DNA of 28,944 nucleotides from UBA1756 sp045132235 (GTDB lineage: Bacteria > Bacteroidota > Bacteroidia > Bacteroidales > WCHB1-69). Of the stretch, positions 1 through 7,575 are shown piece after piece. Where the stretch lies: positions 1 to 28,944 of the forward strand of contig JBGURX010000057.1 in the NCBI GenBank assembly GCA_045132235.1. The letters are read 5' to 3'. Positions within the stretch are counted from its first letter, which is position 1; every line of letters begins with the position of its first letter. The position numbers and the translations under genes were made by a program. The notes below the pieces were generated by a model, which searched no databases, was not told where the DNA came from, and saw only the letters and a list, made by a program, of their open reading frames with translations.

Positions 1-2852
1 GTTTTATTGCTTTTGTTCGTTAATTCTAGATTCTCCAAAATACTATGAGTTTCGTCAAGCTTCCTCTTTTTGTTTATATTGGCGGTCATCATTTTTACAA
101 TTTCTGTTTTTTGATCGTCAGAGCCTTTTGAGGCAACCACAGATAAAAAACCAGTATTATTTTCATATTGTGATGAATTGTTTTGACTAAAACTATTTAT
201 AGCTAATCCAAATAAGGATGGTGGAAGTGTATTTATATAATTTGAGTCTCGTGTCTTGATGGTATCTATAAATAATTGTTTCAAATAATCATCTTTAATT
301 AGACTTTCTACCAAATCAGGTATTCTTGGCTTTGAAATATTGTCACACAAAGATGCCACCTTGTTGTTGATTTTTTTACTGTCAATCAGGAACTCTCCGT
401 CATCACTTTTTTGTAAAATACAAAACTCAAGTAATGGAAATAAGAGTTCTGGAGAAGATTCATACTTATTGTCATCAATTATTATATCCCAAAATGGTTT
501 TAAGTCGAATTTTTGTTCTTTCAATTCTAGCAATTTTGAATAGGTATATTGTTTATCAAAAGATACTATTTTCTGTGCTTGATTGACGGTAATTGTTCCG
601 TTGTTTATTTTGTATATTCTAATGACTACATCAATAATAAAATGGCCATTATTCATGTCTCCATTATACTCATCCAACAAACAAACAGTTCGATTATTGA
701 CAATTCTTTGCCAGAGCTTTGAATTCAAAGTAGAAAGTTCAGCTATATTAGAACAATCTGGAATTAATAGTAGAAAATTCGCGACATATTTTACCACAGT
801 GAACATTTGAGTTTTATCCTTATTCACAGTATTTCCTACTAAATTATTGAGCCGACCACATAACTTGGAATAAGTGGCCAATTCTATATGATCTTTATTT
901 TCTAATAGCCAAAACAAATCACTCGTATTATTATCCCCTATATTTATTTTTTCAATAAAATAATGAATTAAATCATTAGAAAAGAAAATTTCTTTTTGAT
1001 CTTGGGAATAATCAATTTCTTTATATATGCCAAACTTTTTAAATAAGGGGACTGTGGTTGTGCACAACCGTTCAGAATCCTCTTTCGTTCTAAATTTGAC
1101 TAAAACAGCTTTTATAAGATGTTCATCAAATTCATTAATCTTATTCTCAGCATTAATACCTGCAATGTGTGCTAATATGTTGTTCTTTAAATCCGAAAGG
1201 GCGTACTCATCTAGCGTTAATGCAAATTGACAAATATTTTCCAACTTGGATTTATTAATCTCAGGCAATAATGAATTATATTTATCCCTGAATAAATCAT
1301 CTATTTCTACTAGTATAGCATTTGAAAACCCAACAGAACATGAAAGCTCTGAAACGAACTCAAGACTATTGATGATTTGCGCATCAGATTGAGATTTGAT
1401 ATCTTCCTTAGCATTCTTTTTTATCAAATCTAATACGACTTCCTTATTTTCTGAATGAGAGTTGATATACTCAATTGTTTCTTTTATATCATACGATTTA
1501 ATCCCGTTCTTTATGTCAGTTGGAATACCATCAAAAATGGCATCACTATTTGTTAAAATATGAAGTACATCTGCCATTTCTGTTTTTTGAATAGTTGTAT
1601 CTGCTATTCTCATAAAAGCAGATAATTGCTTTTTTTTATCATCATCTTTATACTCGTATTTTTTCAGTTTATTTGCATCATTCACTATTTCTTGATAATA
1701 CTCATAATGCTCTTCTCTCAGAATTAATATAATGCAGATCATTGATTCATTTTTCTTGGCGAAATCCTCTGGATATAGACTTAGTTCTGATGCAAGGTTA
1801 TTAAATAACTGGATGATTCTTCTGGGATTTGTAGCAAACTCTTTACTACACAAGGCTACAGTATTCTCATTAAAGCCCAGGTTATATTTATGATTTAACG
1901 CTTTTGCAAACGTATTAAGTTCGGTAAATTGATGTGGTTTGATTCGTATAGTTACATTGAAAAATTTTCGTAAAAACTCCTCTTTTTCCCTGCTACAGTC
2001 CTGATCTTTACCATGTCTATCAAATAAATTTCGTTTTAATGCTTCATCATCTACAGGTATTATAAAAACAACATTCTTCTTTTCATCACTTAAGAATGTT
2101 TTGATATCTGTAAGTAATTGATAGGCCATTTCACTATGACATCTATCGATATTGTCAATTATGATCACCAACTTTTCAATACCAGTGGCAGACTGGGGAA
2201 GCAATTTTACATACTTTAGTGCTTTTACTATGCAATTATCTTGCTTAAATGCGGCTGATGTCATTTCGTTAAAACAATGTTCAAATTGTTCAGGAGCAAA
2301 TAGGTGTGGTTTGCTTATCTGGACTTTTAGTTTTTGAAATACACCATTATAAACGGTAACTAACAATCCCAATAATGATACTATTGAAGAACATGCAATT
2401 TTCAACAAATCCTTTATTGGAAGAAGATTAATAACTACCAATATTATTAATAAGATGAGAAGGGCTGCCCATAATCCATGTTTAGAAATGTATGTCTTAG
2501 GCTCTGTTTCTGCAGTCTCGGACTGGTAAAACCGCTGCATTTCTTCAGTCTGTTCGTATTTCAATTCTTCTTGAATCTTTAACAAAAACATTCGACGAAA
2601 AGAATCATTTGCATATTTCCAAGCATCGTATGTGATAAACTTCACCTTGGATGTTTCCATTTTTTCACGAACTGTTTTTATTATTGAAGATTTCCCCGTT
2701 CCCCAACCACCAAATAGACCAATGGTAAATACCTTATCTTTTGGAGAATTAGAAACAACCTCAGAAAGAGTATTTGCATACACTTCGGTTTTCAAAATAT
2801 CATTTCCATTTGACAATGATATTTCTTCATCAACGATAAAATTCCTTTTCAT
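1..2852 (-). CDS. KAP-family P-loop NTPase with two internal membrane segments (3' end outside window)
   Basis: The minus-strand frame is open from the ATG at 2852 to the left edge (about 950 codons, no stop reached), so the C-terminus is missing. The N-terminus carries a Walker A motif GGWGTGKSS at residues 48-56, in the form typical of KAP NTPases. Two adjacent hydrophobic segments lie at about 127-147 and 151-170. A Walker B stretch LVIIIDNIDRCH follows at 228-239. Membrane helices inserted between Walker A and Walker B are the hallmark of the KAP family (animal Kidins220/ARMS, phage-exclusion protein PifA). The rest is a long, Lys/Asn/Ile-rich helical region that I do not recognise. The start is 31 bp after the stop of the restriction-modification gene, so the two are probably co-transcribed. 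GC is very low (14 of 60 bases at 601-660), suggesting foreign origin. Family assignment is firm; a defence role is inferred from context. Confidence 0.88.
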   Translation of the reverse strand, partial: MKRNFIVDEEISLSNGNDILKTEVYANTLSEVVSNSPKDKVFTIGLFGGWGTGKSSIIKTVREKMETSKVKFITYDAWKYANDSFRRMFLLKIQEELKYEQTEEMQRFYQSETAETEPKTYISKHGLWAALLILLIILVVINLLPIKDLLKIACSSIVSLLGLLVTVYNGVFQKLKVQISKPHLFAPEQFEHCFNEMTSAAFKQDNCIVKALKYVKLLPQSATGIEKLVIIIDNIDRCHSEMAYQLLTDIKTFLSDEKKNVVFIIPVDDEALKRNLFDRHGKDQDCSREKEEFLRKFFNVTIRIKPHQFTELNTFAKALNHKYNLGFNENTVALCSKEFATNPRRIIQLFNNLASELSLYPEDFAKKNESMICIILILREEHYEYYQEIVNDANKLKKYEYKDDDKKKQLSAFMRIADTTIQKTEMADVLHILTNSDAIFDGIPTDIKNGIKSYDIKETIEYINSHSENKEVVLDLIKKNAKEDIKSQSDAQIINSLEFVSELSCSVGFSNAILVEIDDLFRDKYNSLLPEINKSKLENICQFALTLDEYALSDLKNNILAHIAGINAENKINEFDEHLIKAVLVKFRTKEDSERLCTTTVPLFKKFGIYKEIDYSQDQKEIFFSNDLIHYFIEKINIGDNNTSDLFWLLENKDHIELATYSKLCGRLNNLVGNTVNKDKTQMFTVVKYVANFLLLIPDCSNIAELSTLNSKLWQRIVNNRTVCLLDEYNGDMNNGHFIIDVVIRIYKINNGTITVNQAQKIVSFDKQYTYSKLLELKEQKFDLKPFWDIIIDDNKYESSPELLFPLLEFCILQKSDDGEFLIDSKKINNKVASLCDNISKPRIPDLVESLIKDDYLKQLFIDTIKTRDSNYINTLPPSLFGLAINSFSQNNSSQYENNTGFLSVVASKGSDDQKTEIVKMMTANINKKRKLDETHSILENLELTNKSNK

Positions 2853-2883
2853 GTTTATTGCGTTATTTTTTTATTAATCTTTT

Positions 2884-5800
2884 TTATTTCCCTTCCACCA
2901 CCTCAATCTCCTCTTCCGTCAACCCATACAACTCATACACCTTTTTATCAATTTCCTTGTCGGTGGCGGCGATTTGGGTTTTGAGGGACTGACATTCGGT
3001 TTTGTATTGGTTGAAATAATCTTCCCATTCGTCTTGCTGAACAAGGGTAAGTTTGATTTTCTGTTTCTTGAGTTCTGCCACAAAGCCTGCAAAATCGAGA
3101 TTGTCGAAAGTTTCCAGTGCTCCGTTGATCTTGATTCCCGGCATATTGTCCTGCAAACGACGAAGAAAACGACTGCGCTTGGCTTGCAAGTCCTTATTTA
3201 AAGCAAGCATCGCGTCTGCTAGTTCAATAAACGGCTGTTGGTCTGCACATTCGGGAATAGGCAAACTGCCAACACCAACCTCAAAATATTCAAACACGCC
3301 ACTTCCTGTCTGCTTTCCAATAGACTTATATCTGTAATTCAACAATGAGGAATTTAGCAGGGCCAAAATATATTTAAGGGATATATTTGGATTAGAGCCA
3401 AATATAACGGTAGTATTTGTTAAACCTATATAATCCGTTGATTCATCGAGAACAAACTCATTAGCTTTTGCTCTATATGAACACCAAATTTTGTGTAATC
3501 CATAGTGTTCTTTGTGCATAGGTCTTGAATATCTCCACCATATGCGCCCTTCATTTTTACATGTGGCTCGATTCATCAAAACTTCCTTGTGCAGATTTAA
3601 GTGCTCTTGAATAGAGATCGGCAAATCTTCAAAACGTTCTACATTTTCGAAATAGAGTATATATTCCTCTTTTGAACGCAAATTATAGCGGCTTATTATT
3701 TCTCCACACATTCTGCGTTTGATATATTCTTTAGGGAATTGAGCAGGATATTCAGAGAAACAGAAGACATCATTTGCGGCTGTTTCCATTCCCTTACCGA
3801 CAACTAATAACTCACGCAATTTCTTATGATTGCCGTCAATTTTCTTATTTAGGTTAGCTATATTATTATCTACTAAAGCAAATACATTATCCCTCTCCAA
3901 TTCAACAGAGATGGAATTTTGTTCGTTAGATATATAATTGATGACATCTTCCGTCTTATATTCTTTATCCTTCAACACGAAGGCCTTTATATCTTTGTGT
4001 TGTTTATTAAAAATAGTAATACATGATGTAATTGAAGCATCTGCGAAGACTAAATAGCGTTCAAAATTCACTATTTGACTTAAACGCCCATCATCAATTA
4101 TTTTATTTCTTAATTTGCGTGCTTTATCAGAGAACAAGAACGCATTAGATACGATAAATCCTACTTCTCCTTTTGAAATCTTCAATGCTTTATTAATAAA
4201 GTAGAACAAAATATCACTTTTATCTTGCCATATATCTGAATATTCATTTTGAATGTATTCTACCTGTTTTGACTTTGCTCCTAATGTCTGAATATTAAAG
4301 TACGGCGGGTTTCCAATCACCACATCAAAGCCGCCTTTTTCAAACACTTGCGGAAATTCTTTCTCCCAATCAAACGCCTTTTCGCCGGCAATGGAAGGGT
4401 CGGAAATCAACGAGTTGCCGCATTTAATGTTATTATTCAGCGAGTTTAGTTTGCGATGCGGTTTGGCCGTACGCAGCCAGAGTGCCAATTTGGCAATCTC
4501 CACACTCTCTTCGTTAATATCCACTCCATAAAGGTTGTTCTCCAAAATGCTGTTTTCCACATTCTGGAACACAATCGAGCCGCCTGTAACTTTGGTTTCC
4601 ATCTCGTCAATGAGTTTGTGCTCATTAATAAGGAAAGCCAATGCCGCATTGAGGAAAGCACCCGAACCGCAAGCAGGGTCGCAAATAGTGATTCCGAGCA
4701 GCCACTCGCGATATGCCTGCAGTTTTTCCATCAATCTTTTCTTGGTTGCCATCTGGCGGTTCTTGTCCGCAAAATACTCCGCTTCATCAATTCCCATTTC
4801 GGATTTCTTCTCTGCACACAGCCGCCCAACGGTATTTTCAACGATGTATTTTGTGATATACTGCGGTGTATAGAAAACCCCGTCACGCTTTCTTTTAGAA
4901 ACCACAGGCGCCTTTTCGCCACTATTGATCTGTGCCGTCACCTCTTCTATCTCATTGAGCGAGTTCTCAAAAATATGTCCGAGAATATTCACATCCACCT
5001 CGCTGGCGTAGTCGTATTCCGACAACCGGCGCGTGAAGCGGGCCAACAATTCATCGCTAATCTTCAACCCGTCTAATATCTCGTCCGGTTTGAACAATCC
5101 GCCGTTGTAGGAGAAAATCCCCTTTTCTTCCTTGCCTGTATATAGGTATCCAAAATATTGCATGATACGAGTATATAGAGGTATCACTACATCCAATTCC
5201 TTCAGTTGCTTCCACTCGTTGATAACTTGCAACATCATATTTGGCGGCAGCAGTCCGCAGTCCTCGGCAAAGAAGATGAACAGAAGCCGGTCGAGCAGCT
5301 TTTGAGTTTTCTTAAACAACAATAGAATATGTTCTTTGGGCGTGTTCTCGTCCGTGTTATTGGCTACTATGTCCGCAAAAATCTCACGCTTAAATGCCGA
5401 ATAGTCCTTGTATAGTTGTTGCGTAATCTGGTCTTCCGAAGAAACCGACTCGCTTTTCAACTTCAACGCGACACCCTTATTTACCTGTGTCCAAGCGATG
5501 CAGAGATACAACTCGTTGAACTCGTCTTCGGTCATGGCAAAGAGGTTCCACTCGCGAAAATCAACGGCGTTGTCTATATAAAGCCGCAGTTTTTCAAAAT
5601 TGGAAATAATCACATATCTGGCATCGCGGTGCTGGCTCTTATAGCCGAACGCCTGCTGCTCAATCTTGCTTAAGTCGGTGGTTTTATGGTCTTTCAACTC
5701 AATAACCCCAATCACTTTGTCGTCAAGCAGAATGGCACCGTCGGCTTTCTTTGAATTGGTCTCGTTCTTTTGTTCGGTAATCAGATTGTAGTCGGGCGAA

Positions 5801-6000
5801 GGATTCAGCGTATATCCCAACACCTTTACAAACAATTCCCGAAGGAAACCTTCTTGAAACTGCTCTTCTTTGCTTTGCTGTATGTTTGACTGAATATCGG
5901 GGTTAAGAAAGTAACTTTTGTACTGACTCCACGCCTGATTGATGTCCTCCAGCGGCAAAGTGGCAAGATATTTTTTGATAATATTCTTTTGAAATAACAT
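2884..6000 (-). CDS. Type IIG-like restriction-modification enzyme (fused nuclease, N6-adenine methylase and specificity domain)
   Basis: A 1038-residue single-chain enzyme expected to methylate adenine and cut DNA. The N-terminal domain has a PD-(D/E)xK-type nuclease signature: D87 in KADGAIL and E101-x-K103 in GVIELKDHK. A helical connector follows. The Eco57I-like methylase core has the SAM-binding motif DPACGSGAF at about 440-448 and the catalytic NPPY at 564-567. The region after NPPY to about residue 905 is a TaqI/Eco57I-type target-recognition region, ending in a coiled, Lys-rich tail. Length fits type IIG/IIL enzymes, and no separate R, M or S gene is visible. It starts 47 bp after the RhuM remnant and precedes the KAP NTPase gene, all on one strand. 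Base composition changes sharply inside the gene: the recognition region is much more AT-rich than both flanks. BREX PglX is an alternative relative, but the nuclease motif argues for a self-contained enzyme. Confidence 0.9.
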   Translation of the reverse strand: MLFQKNIIKKYLATLPLEDINQAWSQYKSYFLNPDIQSNIQQSKEEQFQEGFLRELFVKVLGYTLNPSPDYNLITEQKNETNSKKADGAILLDDKVIGVIELKDHKTTDLSKIEQQAFGYKSQHRDARYVIISNFEKLRLYIDNAVDFREWNLFAMTEDEFNELYLCIAWTQVNKGVALKLKSESVSSEDQITQQLYKDYSAFKREIFADIVANNTDENTPKEHILLLFKKTQKLLDRLLFIFFAEDCGLLPPNMMLQVINEWKQLKELDVVIPLYTRIMQYFGYLYTGKEEKGIFSYNGGLFKPDEILDGLKISDELLARFTRRLSEYDYASEVDVNILGHIFENSLNEIEEVTAQINSGEKAPVVSKRKRDGVFYTPQYITKYIVENTVGRLCAEKKSEMGIDEAEYFADKNRQMATKKRLMEKLQAYREWLLGITICDPACGSGAFLNAALAFLINEHKLIDEMETKVTGGSIVFQNVENSILENNLYGVDINEESVEIAKLALWLRTAKPHRKLNSLNNNIKCGNSLISDPSIAGEKAFDWEKEFPQVFEKGGFDVVIGNPPYFNIQTLGAKSKQVEYIQNEYSDIWQDKSDILFYFINKALKISKGEVGFIVSNAFLFSDKARKLRNKIIDDGRLSQIVNFERYLVFADASITSCITIFNKQHKDIKAFVLKDKEYKTEDVINYISNEQNSISVELERDNVFALVDNNIANLNKKIDGNHKKLRELLVVGKGMETAANDVFCFSEYPAQFPKEYIKRRMCGEIISRYNLRSKEEYILYFENVERFEDLPISIQEHLNLHKEVLMNRATCKNEGRIWWRYSRPMHKEHYGLHKIWCSYRAKANEFVLDESTDYIGLTNTTVIFGSNPNISLKYILALLNSSLLNYRYKSIGKQTGSGVFEYFEVGVGSLPIPECADQQPFIELADAMLALNKDLQAKRSRFLRRLQDNMPGIKINGALETFDNLDFAGFVAELKKQKIKLTLVQQDEWEDYFNQYKTECQSLKTQIAATDKEIDKKVYELYGLTEEEIEVVEGK

Positions 6001-6047
6001 AATTGAATGATTTTCTAATCTTTTTTCATTGAATTTTTATACATGTC

Positions 6048-6314
6048 TTACCCCCTCAAACACTCCACCAGCACAGATGCCGTCAAGAAAACCTTCTCCG
6101 ACGAGCGGATGTCGCGAATGCGTTCAAGAAGTTCTTTCCAATAGCCACCTTCGCCAAGGTTCTTCAGACGGTTGTCGTCGAGGGCATAGCCTTTTCGGAT
6201 GTATTCTTTCAGAACACGTGTCGCCCAGATCGTTTCTTCCTTTACCACAACCTGAATCACTCCTTCTTCTTCAGGAAGTTGGTATAATATGAATTGTGTT
6301 TCGTTGCTCGTCAT
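6048..6314 (-). pseudogene. RhuM-family protein remnant, internally deleted
   Basis: An 88-codon ORF when started at the ATG at 6314; an earlier in-frame ATG at 6353 is nearly on top of the predicted transcription start, so it is less likely. The N-terminal stretch ending EETIW and the later stretch RVLKEYIRKGYALDDNRLKNLG, then YWKELLERIRDIRSSEKVF, match two separate parts of RhuM-family proteins (usually more than 300 residues, often found inside restriction-modification loci). The piece between them, roughly the helix-turn-helix-like middle, is absent. After EKVF the sequence becomes LTASVLVECLRG and stops, unlike RhuM, so the C-terminal two thirds are also gone. The junction lies at IWAT, a tetrapeptide I recall at both sites in intact family members. 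Probably non-functional, though the ORF is still open. Recognition is from memory of the family. Confidence 0.75.
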
Positions 6315-6361
6315 ATTGCATTCTGTCGTTTGAGATTCTTGGATGACTGCCAATCAGTCCG

Positions 6362-6369
6362 CAAAGATA
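6362..6369 (-). promoter_or_regulatory. Predicted promoter -7 element of the RhuM remnant / restriction / KAP operon
   Basis: On the minus strand this reads TATCTTTG, an exact match to the Bacteroidota TAnnTTTG element. No TTG sits at the ideal upstream distance; the nearest TTTG is about 26 bp away. It implies transcription starting near 6355, leaving a leader of about 40 nt before the ATG at 6314. It is the only good promoter I see upstream of the three-gene minus-strand run. Confidence 0.55.
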
Positions 6370-6512
6370 CAACTTCTTTATCAGAATACGGGAGCCAAAG
6401 GCTATTTTTTTACAAATAATTAATAGTACACATCTCTGTTTGAGAACTTGGCACGTTTTTGTTTGGGAACCTAGCATTTTCAGCCCGCAAAAAATATTTT
6501 TCAAAAGTAAAG

Positions 6513-6540
6513 TTGGATTTCAAAAAAAGTTGTATTTTTG
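6513..6540 (+). promoter_or_regulatory. Predicted trxA promoter
   Basis: TTG at 6513-6515 and TATTTTTG at 6533-6540 are separated by 17 bp, matching the Bacteroidota -33/-7 promoter pattern. The implied start lies about 27 nt before the trxA ATG at 6574, which excludes the upstream in-frame TTG codon at 6538 as the translation start. Confidence 0.65.
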
Positions 6541-6573
6541 CACGCTTTTTTCAAAACCATCAATCAAGACATT

Positions 6574-6888
6574 ATGGCATTAGAAATTAACAGTGGAAAC
6601 TTCGAAGAAGTCATCAAAAGCGACAAGCTGGTGATCATTGACTTTTGGGCAACGTGGTGCGGTCCCTGCCGCGCTTTGGCTCCGATCATGGACGAACTCG
6701 CCAACGAATACGAAGGCAAAGTCGTCATCGGAAAGTGCGACACTGACGAGAACAACGACATTGCCATGCAGTTCGGCGTTCGCAACATCCCGATGCTGGT
6801 GTTCTTGAAAAATGGCGAGGTGGTGGAAACCTTGGTCGGCCTGCAGCGCAAACCCGACCTCGTGAAACTCATCGACTCGTTGATGTAG
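6574..6888 (+). CDS. trxA: Thioredoxin
   Basis: A 104-residue thioredoxin, the normal length for the family, acting as a cytoplasmic dithiol-disulfide oxidoreductase. The active site WCGPC is present with Cys29 and Cys32. The cis-proline loop (NIPML) and the C-terminal glycine-containing strand (ETLVGLQRKPDLVK) are intact. The ATG at 6574 is chosen because the predicted promoter -7 element ends at 6540, and the chain then begins MALEINSGNF as expected for small thioredoxins. The gene is the first of a short transcription unit: a tRNA-Leu begins 7 nt after its stop codon and a strong terminator follows. To the left, the defence island is transcribed divergently. Confidence 0.96.
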   Translation: MALEINSGNFEEVIKSDKLVIIDFWATWCGPCRALAPIMDELANEYEGKVVIGKCDTDENNDIAMQFGVRNIPMLVFLKNGEVVETLVGLQRKPDLVKLIDSLM

Positions 6889-6895
6889 CAACCCT

Positions 6896-6976
6896 GCCCG
6901 GGTGGCGGAATGGTAGACGCGCTCGTTTCAGGTGCGAGTGTCGAGAGACGTGCAAGTTCGACTCTTGTCCCGGGCA
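6896..6976 (+). tRNA. tRNA-Leu (anticodon CAG)
   Basis: The acceptor stem GCCCGGG (6896-6902) pairs with CCCGGGC (6969-6975), with discriminator A6976. The D-arm has the usual GGCGGAATGGTAGAC form. The anticodon loop TTCAGGT gives anticodon CAG, reading CUG codons. A short variable arm (TGTCGAGAGACGTG region) makes it a class II tRNA, consistent with leucine. The T-arm is GCAAG-TTCGACT-CTTGT. CCA is not encoded (the sequence continues CAT), so the tail must be added after transcription. It lies 7 nt after the trxA stop codon and appears to share its transcript. Confidence 0.95.
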
Positions 6977-6980
6977 CATA

Positions 6981-7022
6981 AAAGCAGCCCTTCAGAATTC
7001 TCTGAAGGGCTGCTTTCTTTTT
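6981..7022 (+). terminator. Strong intrinsic terminator after trxA/tRNA-Leu
   Basis: A perfect 16-bp inverted repeat (6981-6996 with 7001-7016, arms AAAGCAGCCCTTCAGA and its complement) encloses a 4-nt ATTC loop. It is followed by CTTTTT. It begins five bases after the tRNA 3' end. Confidence 0.93.
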
Positions 7023-7082
7023 CTCCCCACACACCTCCACAAAAGTTGCAGATTAATGGCGGGCGCTATTTTTCATAAAAAA

Positions 7083-7113
7083 TTTGCCGTTGTTAAAAAA
7101 ATGATTATTTTTG
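7083..7113 (+). promoter_or_regulatory. Predicted promoter of the small secreted protein gene
   Basis: TTTG at 7083-7086 and TATTTTTG at 7106-7113, 19 bp apart, match the Bacteroidota promoter pattern. The leader to the ATG at 7180 would be about 60 nt. Confidence 0.6.
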
Positions 7114-7179
7114 CCGCACATTTTTGAAAATTCCCTTTTGAGCCGACGACATGATGGCATATAACCATGTCTTAGTACG

Positions 7180-7548
7180 ATGAAAAAAATTATGCTGATG
7201 CTTTTCGCCATCACCATGACAGCAATGAGTTATGCTGCTTCAACCTTCAATGTCCCCGATGAACCACAAAACAACGTGGAAGTTATTTTCACCGTAAATG
7301 GTGTTGAATGTAACGAGGGCGTTAGCTATGAAGTCTATTGGTACTCAACCTTGGAAGAGTACGTCATCAAATTCTACAACAACACCGACAGCTACGTGTC
7401 GATTACCTACCAGTACCGCGTGAAAGACGGTGAGTACAGCAGTCACTGGCGTGATGGGTATGCAGGCTGTACATCAGGCGGCACTTCCGACTACAACCCT
7501 GCTGGCGAATGGGGAGACGTGCGTGACGTGGAATATGAGAAGAAATAA
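7180..7548 (+). CDS. Small secreted protein of unknown function
   Basis: A 122-residue protein beginning with a clear signal peptide: two Lys, then a hydrophobic stretch IMLMLFAITMTAM, and a likely cleavage site after SYA at about residue 19. The mature part of about 100 residues is rich in Tyr, Asp, Glu and Asn. It contains two cysteines (VNGVECNEG and YAGCTSGG), which could form a disulfide. The pattern of alternating polar and aromatic residues suggests a small beta-sandwich, but I do not recognise a family. It has its own predicted promoter and precedes the FHA-domain gene by 27 bp. No sorting domain or lipobox is present, so after Sec export it is probably periplasmic. Confidence 0.8.
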   Translation: MKKIMLMLFAITMTAMSYAASTFNVPDEPQNNVEVIFTVNGVECNEGVSYEVYWYSTLEEYVIKFYNNTDSYVSITYQYRVKDGEYSSHWRDGYAGCTSGGTSDYNPAGEWGDVRDVEYEKK

Positions 7549-7575
7549 TATCAAAACTTTAACATACAGGGTTTT

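Noticed and set aside
340..2877. Several plus-strand frames of 60-80 codons in the left end
   Set aside because: They are shadows of the long minus-strand KAP gene, which is continuous and carries the recognisable motifs.
6896..6976. tRNA-Leu as integration site of the defence island
   Set aside because: The island lies on the other side of trxA, and I see no copy of the tRNA 3' end at the island border (6000-6540).
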